64,000 bases of DNA, taken from Porphyridium purpureum. Its lineage: Eukaryota > Rhodophyta > Bangiophyceae > Porphyridiales > Porphyridiaceae. A program made the position numbers and the translations under genes. Positions within the stretch are counted from its first letter, which is position 1; each line of letters starts with the position of its first letter. The notes below the pieces were generated by a model. That model searched no databases. It was not told the DNA's origin and saw nothing but the letters and a program-made list of their open reading frames with translations. The DNA lies in NCBI GenBank assembly GCA_008690995.1, contig VRMN01000007.1:186001-250000 (forward strand), written 5' to 3'. Below, one piece after another: positions 1 through 9,151 of this stretch.

Positions 1-2
1 AG

Positions 3-155
3 AACCTGCTTGTTCATGCTGCGCGGCTACAAAGCTGGAACCATCTTTACGAATCATGGAATGAAATCGTCGGTCAACGCAGTGGCGGTGGCGGCGGCAG
101 TGGTGTTAACGACGACTTGGCGGCCGAAACGCATGCAGCCGTTCAGGACAAGTGA
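3..155 (+). CDS. C-terminal end of an unknown protein (partial)
   Basis: An open frame enters from the left edge and runs 50 codons to a TGA at 153-155. The peptide ends in a glycine-rich linker (five glycines in a row) followed by an acidic/alanine tail. I do not recognise a domain. It converges on the MCU gene, whose stop lies about 80 bases downstream. It could be a chance frame, but it has no stop over the available length and its base composition resembles the neighbouring genes. Confidence 0.45.
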   Translation, partial: NLLVHAARLQSWNHLYESWNEIVGQRSGGGGGSGVNDDLAAETHAAVQDK

Positions 156-233
156 CCAAAACTGAACGAAATGATGATTGTATATATAATAGCTGCTCGC
201 GTCGCACAGGCATTTAACCTTTCCACGCCGATA

Positions 234-1037
234 TCAATCGACAAGCGAATCTTGCTCGCGCTCCACTCGGGCGATTCTGAGCAGGGAGAGCCGCTGCTTG
301 ATTTCAGCGTTCATGTGAACGACCCATTCGTGGTCAATGCCCTGCGCCTGCAAAAGCTTGTTGCGATACGAGTGATACACAACAGACCACATCCCACCTA
401 CAGTGTGGTCCTTCTTGAGTAACAGAAAGTAAATGTAAGACATGATCAGCAATGACTGACCAAAAAAGTACGTCCAGGGCTCCATGATGTCCCACGAAAA
501 CTCGACATACGTCAAGTAGCCGAACCCGCCGATCTGCGCGGCCAAACCGATCAGGCCCGATCGCATCCAGAAGTTGGCGCGCGCCGTGGCCTGCTTCTCT
601 ATGAGCGCAATCCTATTTTTGAAGGGCTCATACTGCGCTTCTAGCCGCTTGAGCTCGCGCTGCGCGAGCGACTCTACACACAATGAAAGAGTCGAGCTGA
701 GCTCCGCCTTCAAGTGCTGCCGAGCGCGCGGCGTCAACACCTGACTGCTCAGCTTTCTATCCAACGTTGACGCGTGGTCAAGCAGCAACACGTCACTCTT
801 CTCCAGCTCTTGCCGCGCTTCATCTGCGCTCAAACCAAGTGACGCTCCGATCTGCAGCGTCTCGTCCAGCGCGAGAACTGAGCTGCGGCTATTCCGCACG
901 CGTTCACGAAACTGTTCGGCAGCCGCCGAGGCCGCAGCTGTGGATGTGGCGGAGGTTGAACTGAACCTGGACGGAGTCCACCACTTTGCGCAATGGCGGA
1001 CCGCCACTCGCCGGAATCCATCCATCCAGACACGCAT
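234..1037 (-). CDS. MCU: Mitochondrial calcium uniporter pore subunit (MCU family)
   Basis: Predicted 267-residue pore-forming subunit of the inner-membrane Ca2+ uniporter, which imports calcium into the mitochondrial matrix using the membrane potential. The diagnostic selectivity-filter motif WDIMEP is at residues 182-187, between two hydrophobic segments (about 156-178 and 190-206). The acidic D and E of this motif bind Ca2+ in the known family. A coiled-coil-like stretch rich in R, K, E and L (about 108-150) precedes the first membrane segment, as in other MCUs. The first 35 residues are rich in R, S and T and lack acidic residues after position 6, fitting a mitochondrial presequence. An ATG four codons inside is an alternative start. 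It is divergent from the MAPEG gene, with 46 bases between start codons. No MICU or EMRE partner is seen here. Confidence 0.9.
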   Translation of the reverse strand: MRVWMDGFRRVAVRHCAKWWTPSRFSSTSATSTAAASAAAEQFRERVRNSRSSVLALDETLQIGASLGLSADEARQELEKSDVLLLDHASTLDRKLSSQVLTPRARQHLKAELSSTLSLCVESLAQRELKRLEAQYEPFKNRIALIEKQATARANFWMRSGLIGLAAQIGGFGYLTYVEFSWDIMEPWTYFFGQSLLIMSYIYFLLLKKDHTVGGMWSVVYHSYRNKLLQAQGIDHEWVVHMNAEIKQRLSLLRIARVEREQDSLVD

Positions 1038-1083
1038 ATCGTCCGTGTCCTCTCACGCCGCCCTCCATCCAATCTCGCAAACG

Positions 1084-1563
1084 ATGTCGAGAACGTTGAG
1101 AAGACCGGGCATGGAGTCGACGGCGTCCTTTGGAGGCGCGGTGACGCTATGTACGGCAGGTATGCTTGGCCTTCTGCACGTCATCCTGTCTGCCAATGTG
1201 ATCCGCACGCGCGGGGCGACGGGCGTGACAACAGGTGTCGGCGCAGAAGACTCGCTGCTCGCGCGGCGAGTCCGTGCGCACGCGAATAATGCCGAGCACG
1301 CGCCGATTTTCGTTCTTCTGCTCGGACTGGTCGAAGGGAAGGCGCGGTCGGGTGCTATGAATGACTACGTCGCTCCGGGATCGGGCCTTGGCATGTTCGT
1401 GCCGGCTCTCGCAGTCATGTTTGTGACGGGCAGGATCATGCATGCGGTCACGTTCTCGACCTTGCGCAAATCCGTCGTTGGACGTGTTGGCGGGACAGCG
1501 CTGACGCTTACGTGCATCAGCGCGGCTTCGTTGGCGGCATTGGCAACCACGATATTCTCCTGA
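1084..1563 (+). CDS. MAPEG-family membrane protein
   Basis: Predicted 159-residue integral membrane protein of the MAPEG superfamily (membrane-associated proteins in eicosanoid and glutathione metabolism). The central block RAHANNAEHAPIFVLLLGLVE-like, about residues 64-84, is the family signature: an Arg-Ala-His-x-Asn motif followed by a Glu and a hydrophobic helix. Four hydrophobic segments fit the usual four-helix fold. The open frame extends upstream, but the first ATG is at 1084; another in-frame ATG at 1111 is possible. Eukaryotic MAPEG proteins include microsomal glutathione S-transferases, but this looks closer to the short bacterial-type (YecN-like) members, so the substrate is unknown. 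It shares a promoter region with MCU on the opposite strand. Confidence 0.8.
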   Translation: MSRTLRRPGMESTASFGGAVTLCTAGMLGLLHVILSANVIRTRGATGVTTGVGAEDSLLARRVRAHANNAEHAPIFVLLLGLVEGKARSGAMNDYVAPGSGLGMFVPALAVMFVTGRIMHAVTFSTLRKSVVGRVGGTALTLTCISAASLAALATTIFS

Positions 1564-1564
1564 T

Positions 1565-1580
1565 CGGGTTCGTGAACCCG
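1565..1580. other. Short palindrome after the MAPEG stop codon
   Basis: The inverted repeat CGGGTTC-GT-GAACCCG begins two bases after the TGA of the MAPEG gene. It could form a short hairpin in the 3' UTR. No function is claimed. Confidence 0.4.
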
Positions 1581-1801
1581 AGCGTCGATGAGAAATCGAA
1601 CCCGGGCGTAGATGTCGCTCGATGTCACAGCAGGTCAAAGATACATTTCCTTTTTTATTTTATTTCCCCTTCCACAATGCAATGGTTCATCACGAGCGGG
1701 CTGCCATGAAACTATGCCTGCGACGGCTGCGTCCAAAGGGGACGTTCATCAGATACACTATTTTTCGCACTTGAAGTCTGCGCACAATGTGCGTTTTTGG
1801 A

Positions 1802-2584
1802 TCAAATGATCTTTTTCCCAGGCTCGATTTTTTTGCTTTCCAAGCTCAACACGTACAAGCTGTCATTCTGCCTCTTGCATCCAATGGCCTGCAGAAGGGC
1901 CGCATCTACACCGAGCACCATTCCGTGCGGATTGATTCCTAGCTCGACGGCGCCCGCTTCCTGCGCCTGGGCGGCGACGCCGAGCAGCAGCGTCTTGAGC
2001 GCATCCGCACGATACGACGACGCGGTCAGCTCATCCGCGATGACAAACGCACACATCTCAGCGCGCTGAACAATTGTGGCGTCCCCGCTGCTGCGTGCGC
2101 CGCCCTTGCACACCGCCAGCCCGGCTCCTAGCACGCGCTTCTCTACCTTGATCTTGGTCATGATGGAAAAGTCCGCCACCATCACAAGCGCATTCTTCAC
2201 CAAACTCACCACCAACGACCGACTGCTTCCGTACGGCGAGGGTAGAATCGACATGAGTGCGTCCACATCCTCAAGACGCGCACGACGCAAGTCCCACACA
2301 GGCTTGCCCTTGATATTCAACGCAAACTTGACCTCTTCTGGGGCCTTTGCATTCACGCCCTTCTTCTGGTTCACCTCCTTTCCCGCGCCAGCCGCACTCT
2401 TCTTCTCTGCCTCGACCCGCGATCGCAGCACCCGCGCAGACGGTGCGCTGGCCACACGCCCGTGTATTCGCAACGCCGACGCCACACGCAGAGTTTGTCG
2501 CTGCTGCCTCAACGGCGTGACACGCATCCAACTGCACGCCGCGTCAACGTCCACATTTCTCGGCACGGCGGCCACGAACGCCAT
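1802..2584 (-). CDS. Possible plastid-targeted GNAT-like protein
   Basis: A 260-residue protein if the ATG at 2584 is used. That start gives an N-terminus rich in A, R, V and S with few acidic residues (about 60 residues), like a plastid or mitochondrial transit peptide. In-frame ATGs at 2740 and 2746 would add a charged extension. A lysine- and alanine-rich linker follows, then a domain beginning with a VWDLRRARLEDVDALMSIL-type block. The C-terminal half has a helix (ADALKTLLLGVAAQAQEAGA) that resembles the acetyl-CoA-binding and helix-4 region of GNAT N-acetyltransferases. The canonical Q/RxxGxG/A loop is not clearly present, so catalysis is uncertain. It is convergent with the MAPEG gene. 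The frame is well supported by length; the family call is tentative. Confidence 0.6.
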   Translation of the reverse strand: MAFVAAVPRNVDVDAACSWMRVTPLRQQRQTLRVASALRIHGRVASAPSARVLRSRVEAEKKSAAGAGKEVNQKKGVNAKAPEEVKFALNIKGKPVWDLRRARLEDVDALMSILPSPYGSSRSLVVSLVKNALVMVADFSIMTKIKVEKRVLGAGLAVCKGGARSSGDATIVQRAEMCAFVIADELTASSYRADALKTLLLGVAAQAQEAGAVELGINPHGMVLGVDAALLQAIGCKRQNDSLYVLSLESKKIEPGKKII

Positions 2585-2752
2585 TTCAAGCCTCATGCGC
2601 AGGCACCTGCCAAAGCGGGCGCGTATCAAGCACCTCCGCCTTACCTCAAATCGCCAAACCTCAGCTCTGTTTCCTCCTCTCCTCCCTCTTCTGCTCTCAC
2701 TCCACTCTTCAACCTCACCATGCTCCGCTGGAAGGTTCATGTTCATATACAA

Positions 2753-4693
2753 ATAACGCCTTTTTATCAGATAATTTCATCGATTCTACTGAAAACCACG
2801 TATTAATCAGACCCCCATCTACTGTACACGTAACGCCAATTCAGGTGAAACGAACCGATGCATTTTCGGGTCGAGCGGGCGAGTGCGCGGGTGCGTGAGC
2901 TCGCATGCGCATGCTACATCACTCTCGACAAGACCAAGAGATGATGGTTAGCGCATGGCCAAGGCGCGCTTGTGTGGCTGCGCGTGAAATAGCACGTGAT
3001 GCGTGCTCGTAGCTTGACGTGCACGGTGTGAACAGGTGTCTTGTCGTGGCAGTTCTGATAAAAAAGTCAGGCAGATTTGGGAGTCGCTTCAGCATGTGGG
3101 GGTTTGATCTAAGAGAGAGACTCTTGCGTGCTGGTCGCGGTTCCTTGGGTGCCTCTTGTGACAAGATTTACGAAACTCGGACAACAGAATTCGGGCTCGG
3201 TGTGCTGGGATGCGCGAGAAAGTGAACCGGGAGCTTTTTTGTTCGATAGAGAGACGTTTATGGACCTGGTCTCAATCGTGATGCGAATGTGCCCTCATCC
3301 CTTTCTTGGAATACCCCACGATTTGAGTTGTACTCGGAAAGGCATTTGAGGGGAGAAGCATACCTGGCGGAGCTTTTGATGGGCCCGTGGCAGTCAGACA
3401 CAAACACTTGCTCTGATGAAGACCGTCGCATAGACATGTGGTCTCGAAGGCATCAGGTTTGGGTCATTGAAACTGGAGTGATGGCCATCCTGCAAGCATG
3501 TGCAAATGCATATTGGACGAAGGTTAAAAACTTTCGTGGGCTCAGAACAAGCGCGATCAGATTGAACTTTTTGTCCTTGATTAAGTATCGCAGACTTGTG
3601 GTTTGCTCCGTAGCCGTTCTCGATGAGCAGCTGGCTTGCGTTGTGCCGGCATTGGGAAAAAGCGCTCCGGTAGCTGGAAAGAGGGCGAATATATCAAGTC
3701 ACTCTCTGAAACGCCGAAACATTGCACGGTAAAATGGTGCGAAACTTCAAGAACAGAAAGACTTTCTGCGAAATTCTCGTTCACCGTCGGAAAGTGTGCA
3801 TGAGCAGTACGAAGTGAAACTGCAGGAATTTCCTCCTTTTAACCGCCTTTTTTCGCTGTTTTAAACTTGCCCTGCTTGCTTCGTTCGGGAAAGGCAGCTT
3901 AAGAGCTACCGAAGGAGGATGCAGCTCACGAAAAGCAAGGTGTTCCTCAAGCAATGCTTCTTTGAAGATTGCAAAGGAAAAGTCCGATTGTTGTCTGGGA
4001 GAAATCAGGAATGCATTTTCCGAGGGAAAGCCACTTCCAATATGGCAAAGTGTTCGTAGCCCGAATGCGCGTTGGTCGAGAAACGTGACTAGTGATGCAC
4101 AGCGTTGCATAAACATGACAACCAGGCGATGGTCAATGACCGCTCCACGAAAAAGAAGCCATACCTTTCCGTTTCCAATTTTTCTCCTCTTCCCTCGAGC
4201 AGTGCCATTTTCACCGCGGCTCGTGCGACTCCAAGTGTTTACCTCAAGGCCAGCGAGTGATAAAGCTCGACGCAATGAGCTGAGTGCAAATGCGTGAAGC
4301 AGTTGCATCGTTTTTTCCATCCAGTCTACATTTGTCTCACTCCCAGCAGACCCAAGCACCAGCAGCAGCAGCAGCTTGCACTTGAGCCAAAACGGTTTCG
4401 CTCGAAACATTTTTTTCCATATTAAAACAACCCCGTTTTGATAAACAGGGGTACAGCGCTGCCGCCCGAAATTGAGCGGTTTAAGCCGGTAACAATTTAC
4501 CTTCAAAATCATCTGTTTTGTCAGAGAGATGAGGTGCGCCGTTAGACCGTTTAAAGTATGTGGTTGAGCCGTTAAACCGTTTTTGACGAACCGATTGCGC
4601 GCGTGGATGCTGGGGCGGGAGAAAGGGCGGAGCAAGAGCGAGAGACAGACTGGTGTGTCGAGAGAGCGGTGGCAAGCGGCGTTGGCGGGAGGC
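2753..4693. other. Gene-poor interval upstream of 5-oxoprolinase
   Basis: About 1.9 kb lies between two divergent genes. It is less GC-rich than the genes and holds only short or antisense frames with no recognisable domain. Its right end carries the paired CCGTT block listed separately. It may hold UTRs, promoters or an RNA gene that I could not identify. Confidence 0.6.
4539..4592 (+). promoter_or_regulatory. Paired CCGTT (MYB-type) sites upstream of OPLAH
   Basis: Four CCGTT pentamers lie at 4539, 4547, 4569 and 4577, as two pairs with exactly 8-bp spacing (form GCCGTTARRCCGTT). They are followed by an AACCGAT at about 4588. CCGTT is the complement of the AACGG core bound by plant-type MYB repeats. 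The same paired arrangement plus AACCGAT recurs upstream of the RecQ gene (23701-23726). The site lies about 110-155 bp before the chosen ATG. A regulatory role is inferred. Confidence 0.35.
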
Positions 4694-7600
4694 ATGGAAG
4701 CGCTGAGCGGCGCCGCAGACGGCGGAGATCGGAAGGTTCGGTTTTGCATAGATCGCGGAGGCACATTCACCGACGTGTATGCGGAATGGTGGGAGGAGCA
4801 CACGCCGTGGTGTGTGCACCCCGTGCAGCTCAAGTTGCTGTCCGTGGACCCGCAGCATTACGTGGACGCGCCGGCTGAAGGGATTCGGCGTGTGCTGGAG
4901 GCGCATGTATTGCGTCGTCCGCTGCCAAAGTCGCAGCCGATTCCGTCGGCTTGCGTCACGGCCATTCGGATGGGCACCACCGTCGCGACAAACAATTTGC
5001 TCGAGCGAAAGGGCGAGCGTGTGTGTCTGCTTATCACGCGCGGCTTCCGTGACATTTTGCAGATTGCGAATCAGGCGCGGCCGCACATCTTCGACCTGCA
5101 AGTCCGCAAACCTGGCGTGTTGTACGAGCACGTAATCGAGTGTAACGAGCGGGTGGCGCTGGCCGAGTTTGTGTTGCCCATGCATGCGGACATGCAAAAG
5201 ACGCAGGGCTCATCAGCGGCTCAAGATGATCACGAGTATGCTCCGCCAGGGCAAGTCGTTACAGGTATCAGCGGGGAAGATGTGGTGGTGCTGGAAAAAT
5301 TGGATGAGGACGATCTGCGAGCCAAGTTGCAGCATGTGTACGACACCACAGGGATCCGCTCCGTGGCTATAGCATTTGCGCATAGCTACACGTATCCTGA
5401 GCATGAGTGCGCTGCGGCACGCATCGCCACAGAAATAGGATTCACGCACGTTTCGACCAGCGCGATGCTGATGCCCATGGTCAAGCTCGTGTCGCGTGGA
5501 ATCACGAGCGTGGTCGATGCGTATCTGACGCCTGGCATCCAGGCGTACATACGCGGTTTCTTTGCATGCTTTGACTCGGGCATCAAGAAAATACCAGTGT
5601 ACTTTATGCAGAGCGACGGCTCGCTTGCGCCCGCCAGCGAGTTTTACGGCTTCCGCGCCGTGCTGTCCGGTCCCGCGGGGGGTGTCGTTGGGTTTGCGCG
5701 CACCTGCTACGGTAGAAATCGCGGTCAAGACCAGAGTGAGCCTTTACTCAGTCAGCAGCCGGTGATTGGATTTGATATGGGCGGCACGTCCACAGATGTG
5801 TCGCGCTATGACGGCGAGTACGATATTATTTTTGAGAATAACAACTTGGCTGGCGTCACAGTTCAGGCACCACAATTGGACATCAACACCGTAGCGGCGG
5901 GTGGTGGCTCGCGCTTGCTCATTGAAAACGAAACTTTTGTGGTTGGTCCAGAATCGGTGGGCGCTCACCCAGGTCCTGCGTGCTACAAGAAGGGCGGCGC
6001 GCTCGCCGTGACCGACGCAAACCTTGTGCTAGGTCGCCTCGACGCAGATTTCTTCCCGCGCATCTTTGGGCCGAACGAGGACGAGCCTCTAGGCGTGGAT
6101 GCGTCGCGCGTGGCGTTTGAAAAATTGTATGTGGATTTGGAAGGTACCTCTCTGCATACAAATTTATGCGGTACGGCCCACCCTCTCGAAGAACTTGCTC
6201 TGGGCTTTCTGAATGTTGCCAATGAGGCCATGTGTCGTCCCATTCGCGAACTTTCCGAGTCGCGCGGGCACGACCCGGCGAAACATGTGCTGGCCGTCTT
6301 TGGCGGTGCGGGCGGGCAGCACGCATGCGCCATTGCTCGCATCTTGGGTATGCGTGCTGCCTTCGTGCATCGCTATGCTGGTATTCTGTCCGCGTACGGA
6401 ATGGGCTTAGCGGACGTCGTGTCCGAACAGCAAGAGCCCATCGCGATAGAATTATCTGCAGACGCGATGCCCGCCCTGTGTGAACGGTATAAAGTGTTCG
6501 AGTCTCGTGCGCGCGCCTACTTTCGCGAAGCGCTCGGGTTCGATGAGCAGGCAGAGAACGGCAGTGTGGATGATGTGGGTGGTGCACAGATGCGCCAGCA
6601 GCAGCACGAGCTACACGAGGGGCACCGACAGCGGCGCATTCAGATGAATCATTTCCTAAACTTGAGGTACGAAGGGACAGACACGGCGTTTATGGTTCGC
6701 GTGCATGGAATCGATGATGGCGATATGGACGTTGCAAACACAAATCATGCGGCGACGACGAACAAAAATCGTATGCAGTCTCGTGCGGAGAAAATGGTCG
6801 AAGAATTCGAGACACGTTTCCGAGCACAGTACCGGCGTGAGTTTGGGTTTGAGCTCACTGGGCGCCGCATACTCGGTGACGACGCTCGTGTCCAAGCGGT
6901 GCTCAAGTCGCCAACCGCGCAGAGTCCCAAAATTGCGGCACTTGGCCCGGATGAGAATCCTGAGTCAGCGCCAGTCTTTAAAACGCGCAATGTATATTGG
7001 GAGGTCCATCCTGTTGGCATAGCCTCGAGCGATGGAAATCAACATCAGCGTGGTATGTGGATGGAGACCAGGTGTTATCTGTGGTCGATGCTGAAAGCCG
7101 GGCACGTCATTGCTGGCCCGGCTGTGATAGTCATGGACGGTGCGACGGTGGTAATAGAGCCGCGCTGTGAAGCTATTGTGGACGAAGAAGGGAACATTGA
7201 CCTGCTCATTGCAAAGGCTCCCTCGGTCAGAGTCGACGCGGGAACCGCGGCCAAAACCGAGGCAGACGCTGTGCAATTGAGTATTTTCAATAACCGCTTC
7301 ATGAGTATTGCTGAGCAAATGGGTCGTGCATTGCAGCGTACATCAATCAGCACAAACATCAAAGAGCGCTTGGACTTTAGTTGCGCCATTTTTGACCCGA
7401 CCGGCGGACTGGTAGCGAATGCGCCGCACGTGCCGGTGCACCTAGGTGCAATGTCAGAGACCATCAAGTGGCAGTTGTCGTACTGGAACGACCCTGACAG
7501 AGAGGCCTTACAGCCGGGTGACGTGCTTTGCTCCAACCATCCCAACGCTGGCGGCAGTCACCTCCCGGACATCACAGTGATCACGCCAGTCTTCGAGCAT

Positions 7601-8938
7601 CAAGAGACTGCACCAGACGGCAGCAATGGCTTCAATCAAATCGTGTTTTTTGTGGCAAGTCGTGCACATCACGCAGACGTGGGAGGCTCAACCCCGGGCA
7701 GCATGCCGCCGTTCTCGACTTCGCTGGACGAAGAAGGCGCAGCGATTTTGTCCATGAAACTCGTCCGGGGCGGCGTGTTCCAGGAAGACGCTGTTCGCGA
7801 CTTGCTCCTGGCTGCGCATACCCGCAAAGTTGCGGATAATCTGTCCGACCTCAAAGCCCAAATCGCTGCAAATCAAAAAGGCATAGCTCTGATTCGTGAG
7901 CTTATTCGCGCTTACACACTTCCTATAGTGCATGCTTACATGCGCTTTGTACAAGACAACGCCGCACTTGCCGTCCGAAACATGTTGGGCGCGTTGGTGG
8001 CTTCGCGCAGCGCGACCGCCTTGTCCGCAGTATCCTCAGCGGAAAAACACGACGAAACTTCACCAGAAGCAGGCGAGCCGACCGGGCATCTTGTGCTCCA
8101 GGCGGATGATTTCATGGACGACGGTACGCGAATTGCTCTCAAAGTGACCATTTCGCGGGAGCAAGAAGGCTACGGCGCCGAGTTTGACTTTTCCGGGACG
8201 GGTTCGCAGGTGCGCGGGAATTGGAATGCGCCGCGAGCCATTACTATGGCAGCCGTAATCTACAGCCTGCGTTGTCTGGTGGATAAGGATATTCCGCTGA
8301 ACCAGGGCTGCATGATGCCTGTGCGCGTCCATATTCCGGCAGGCAGCGTGCTTGACCCGGCCCCTGGCGCCGCCGTGGTAGGCGGGAACGTGATGACGTC
8401 GCAGCGTGTCACGGACGTAATCCTCAAAGCGTTTGGCGCTGTCGCGGCGTCGCAGGGCTGCATGAATAATTTTACTTTTGGCGATGCATCGTTCGGTATG
8501 TATGAAACAATTGGCGGCGGTTGCGGCGCCGGGCCGTCCTGGCACGGCACGTCGGGTGTCCAAACACACATGACGAACACTCGAATCACCGACGTCGAGG
8601 TGCTTGAACGTCGCTATCCAGTTCTGGTGCGGGAGTTTTCGCTGCGCCACAATTCGGGCGGTCGCGGCACATTCAATGGTGGCGATGGGCTTTGTCGAAA
8701 AATTGAGTTTTTGAGACCCATGGTCGCCAGCATATGCTCGGAGCGGCGAGGCCAGTACGTTCCCTTTGGCATGGCCGGCGGCGAGCCCGGACAACGCGGC
8801 GTGAATACGTGGGTGCACAGGCAGACGGGCCAGGAGGAGAACATCGGCGGGAAAGCCTCTTGCCATGTCATTCCTGGCGATGTGTTTTGTATTCTGACAC
8901 CTGGCGGTGGAGCGTGGGGTCGCGCAGAAGGTTTCTGA
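4694..8938 (+). CDS. OPLAH: 5-oxoprolinase (ATP-hydrolysing), fused HyuA-HyuB type
   Basis: Predicted 1414-residue cytosolic enzyme of the gamma-glutamyl cycle. It hydrolyses 5-oxo-L-proline to glutamate with ATP and so returns glutathione-derived pyroglutamate to metabolism. The N-terminal hydantoinase-A part starts with an IDRGGTFTDVY ATP-binding loop near residue 17 and has a second FDMGGTSTD loop near residue 357. The hydantoinase-B part begins near residue 860 (RFMSIAEQMGRALQRTS, then the DFSCAIFD block) and ends with the glycine-rich PGGGAWG motif typical of the family. At 1414 residues it is slightly longer than animal OPLAH (about 1290), mainly through low-complexity insertions rich in Q, H and D around residues 620-650. 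The open frame continues upstream but lacks another ATG until 4694, which sits just before the first conserved strand. It looks complete. Confidence 0.95.
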   Translation: MEALSGAADGGDRKVRFCIDRGGTFTDVYAEWWEEHTPWCVHPVQLKLLSVDPQHYVDAPAEGIRRVLEAHVLRRPLPKSQPIPSACVTAIRMGTTVATNNLLERKGERVCLLITRGFRDILQIANQARPHIFDLQVRKPGVLYEHVIECNERVALAEFVLPMHADMQKTQGSSAAQDDHEYAPPGQVVTGISGEDVVVLEKLDEDDLRAKLQHVYDTTGIRSVAIAFAHSYTYPEHECAAARIATEIGFTHVSTSAMLMPMVKLVSRGITSVVDAYLTPGIQAYIRGFFACFDSGIKKIPVYFMQSDGSLAPASEFYGFRAVLSGPAGGVVGFARTCYGRNRGQDQSEPLLSQQPVIGFDMGGTSTDVSRYDGEYDIIFENNNLAGVTVQAPQLDINTVAAGGGSRLLIENETFVVGPESVGAHPGPACYKKGGALAVTDANLVLGRLDADFFPRIFGPNEDEPLGVDASRVAFEKLYVDLEGTSLHTNLCGTAHPLEELALGFLNVANEAMCRPIRELSESRGHDPAKHVLAVFGGAGGQHACAIARILGMRAAFVHRYAGILSAYGMGLADVVSEQQEPIAIELSADAMPALCERYKVFESRARAYFREALGFDEQAENGSVDDVGGAQMRQQQHELHEGHRQRRIQMNHFLNLRYEGTDTAFMVRVHGIDDGDMDVANTNHAATTNKNRMQSRAEKMVEEFETRFRAQYRREFGFELTGRRILGDDARVQAVLKSPTAQSPKIAALGPDENPESAPVFKTRNVYWEVHPVGIASSDGNQHQRGMWMETRCYLWSMLKAGHVIAGPAVIVMDGATVVIEPRCEAIVDEEGNIDLLIAKAPSVRVDAGTAAKTEADAVQLSIFNNRFMSIAEQMGRALQRTSISTNIKERLDFSCAIFDPTGGLVANAPHVPVHLGAMSETIKWQLSYWNDPDREALQPGDVLCSNHPNAGGSHLPDITVITPVFEHQETAPDGSNGFNQIVFFVASRAHHADVGGSTPGSMPPFSTSLDEEGAAILSMKLVRGGVFQEDAVRDLLLAAHTRKVADNLSDLKAQIAANQKGIALIRELIRAYTLPIVHAYMRFVQDNAALAVRNMLGALVASRSATALSAVSSAEKHDETSPEAGEPTGHLVLQADDFMDDGTRIALKVTISREQEGYGAEFDFSGTGSQVRGNWNAPRAITMAAVIYSLRCLVDKDIPLNQGCMMPVRVHIPAGSVLDPAPGAAVVGGNVMTSQRVTDVILKAFGAVAASQGCMNNFTFGDASFGMYETIGGGCGAGPSWHGTSGVQTHMTNTRITDVEVLERRYPVLVREFSLRHNSGGRGTFNGGDGLCRKIEFLRPMVASICSERRGQYVPFGMAGGEPGQRGVNTWVHRQTGQEENIGGKASCHVIPGDVFCILTPGGGAWGRAEGF

Positions 8939-9151
8939 ACAGCCACGGCGGGGAGCGGATATTGTTCTTTTGTCCTCGTGACTTGTAAATAAGGATCGGA
9001 GGGGATATTTGGACCCCTTCATGATATAGAGAAACTAAGCGTCAATGCGGAATACTCTTCGGATCTTGAGTTTGATTGATCATGTGAGACAAAAAGGCGG
9101 AGCGCTTGCGCTTCGGTGGATATCTTTAAGACGCCCTTCTAGATTACTGCT

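Noticed and set aside
3289-3732. 147-codon plus-strand frame
   Set aside because: No recognisable motif and no support from context. Kept as part of the gene-poor interval.
4467-4481. 15-base match with 41817-41831 (inverted)
   Set aside because: A few exact 15-base matches are expected by chance in 64 kb on two strands, and the contexts differ.
3781-4833. 350-codon minus-strand frame upstream of and overlapping 5-oxoprolinase
   Set aside because: Its N-terminal part is antisense to a certain gene, it shows no domain, and composition is uneven. Length alone is not enough in GC-rich DNA.
8060-9022. 320-codon frame antisense to the end of 5-oxoprolinase
   Set aside because: Antisense shadow; no domain.
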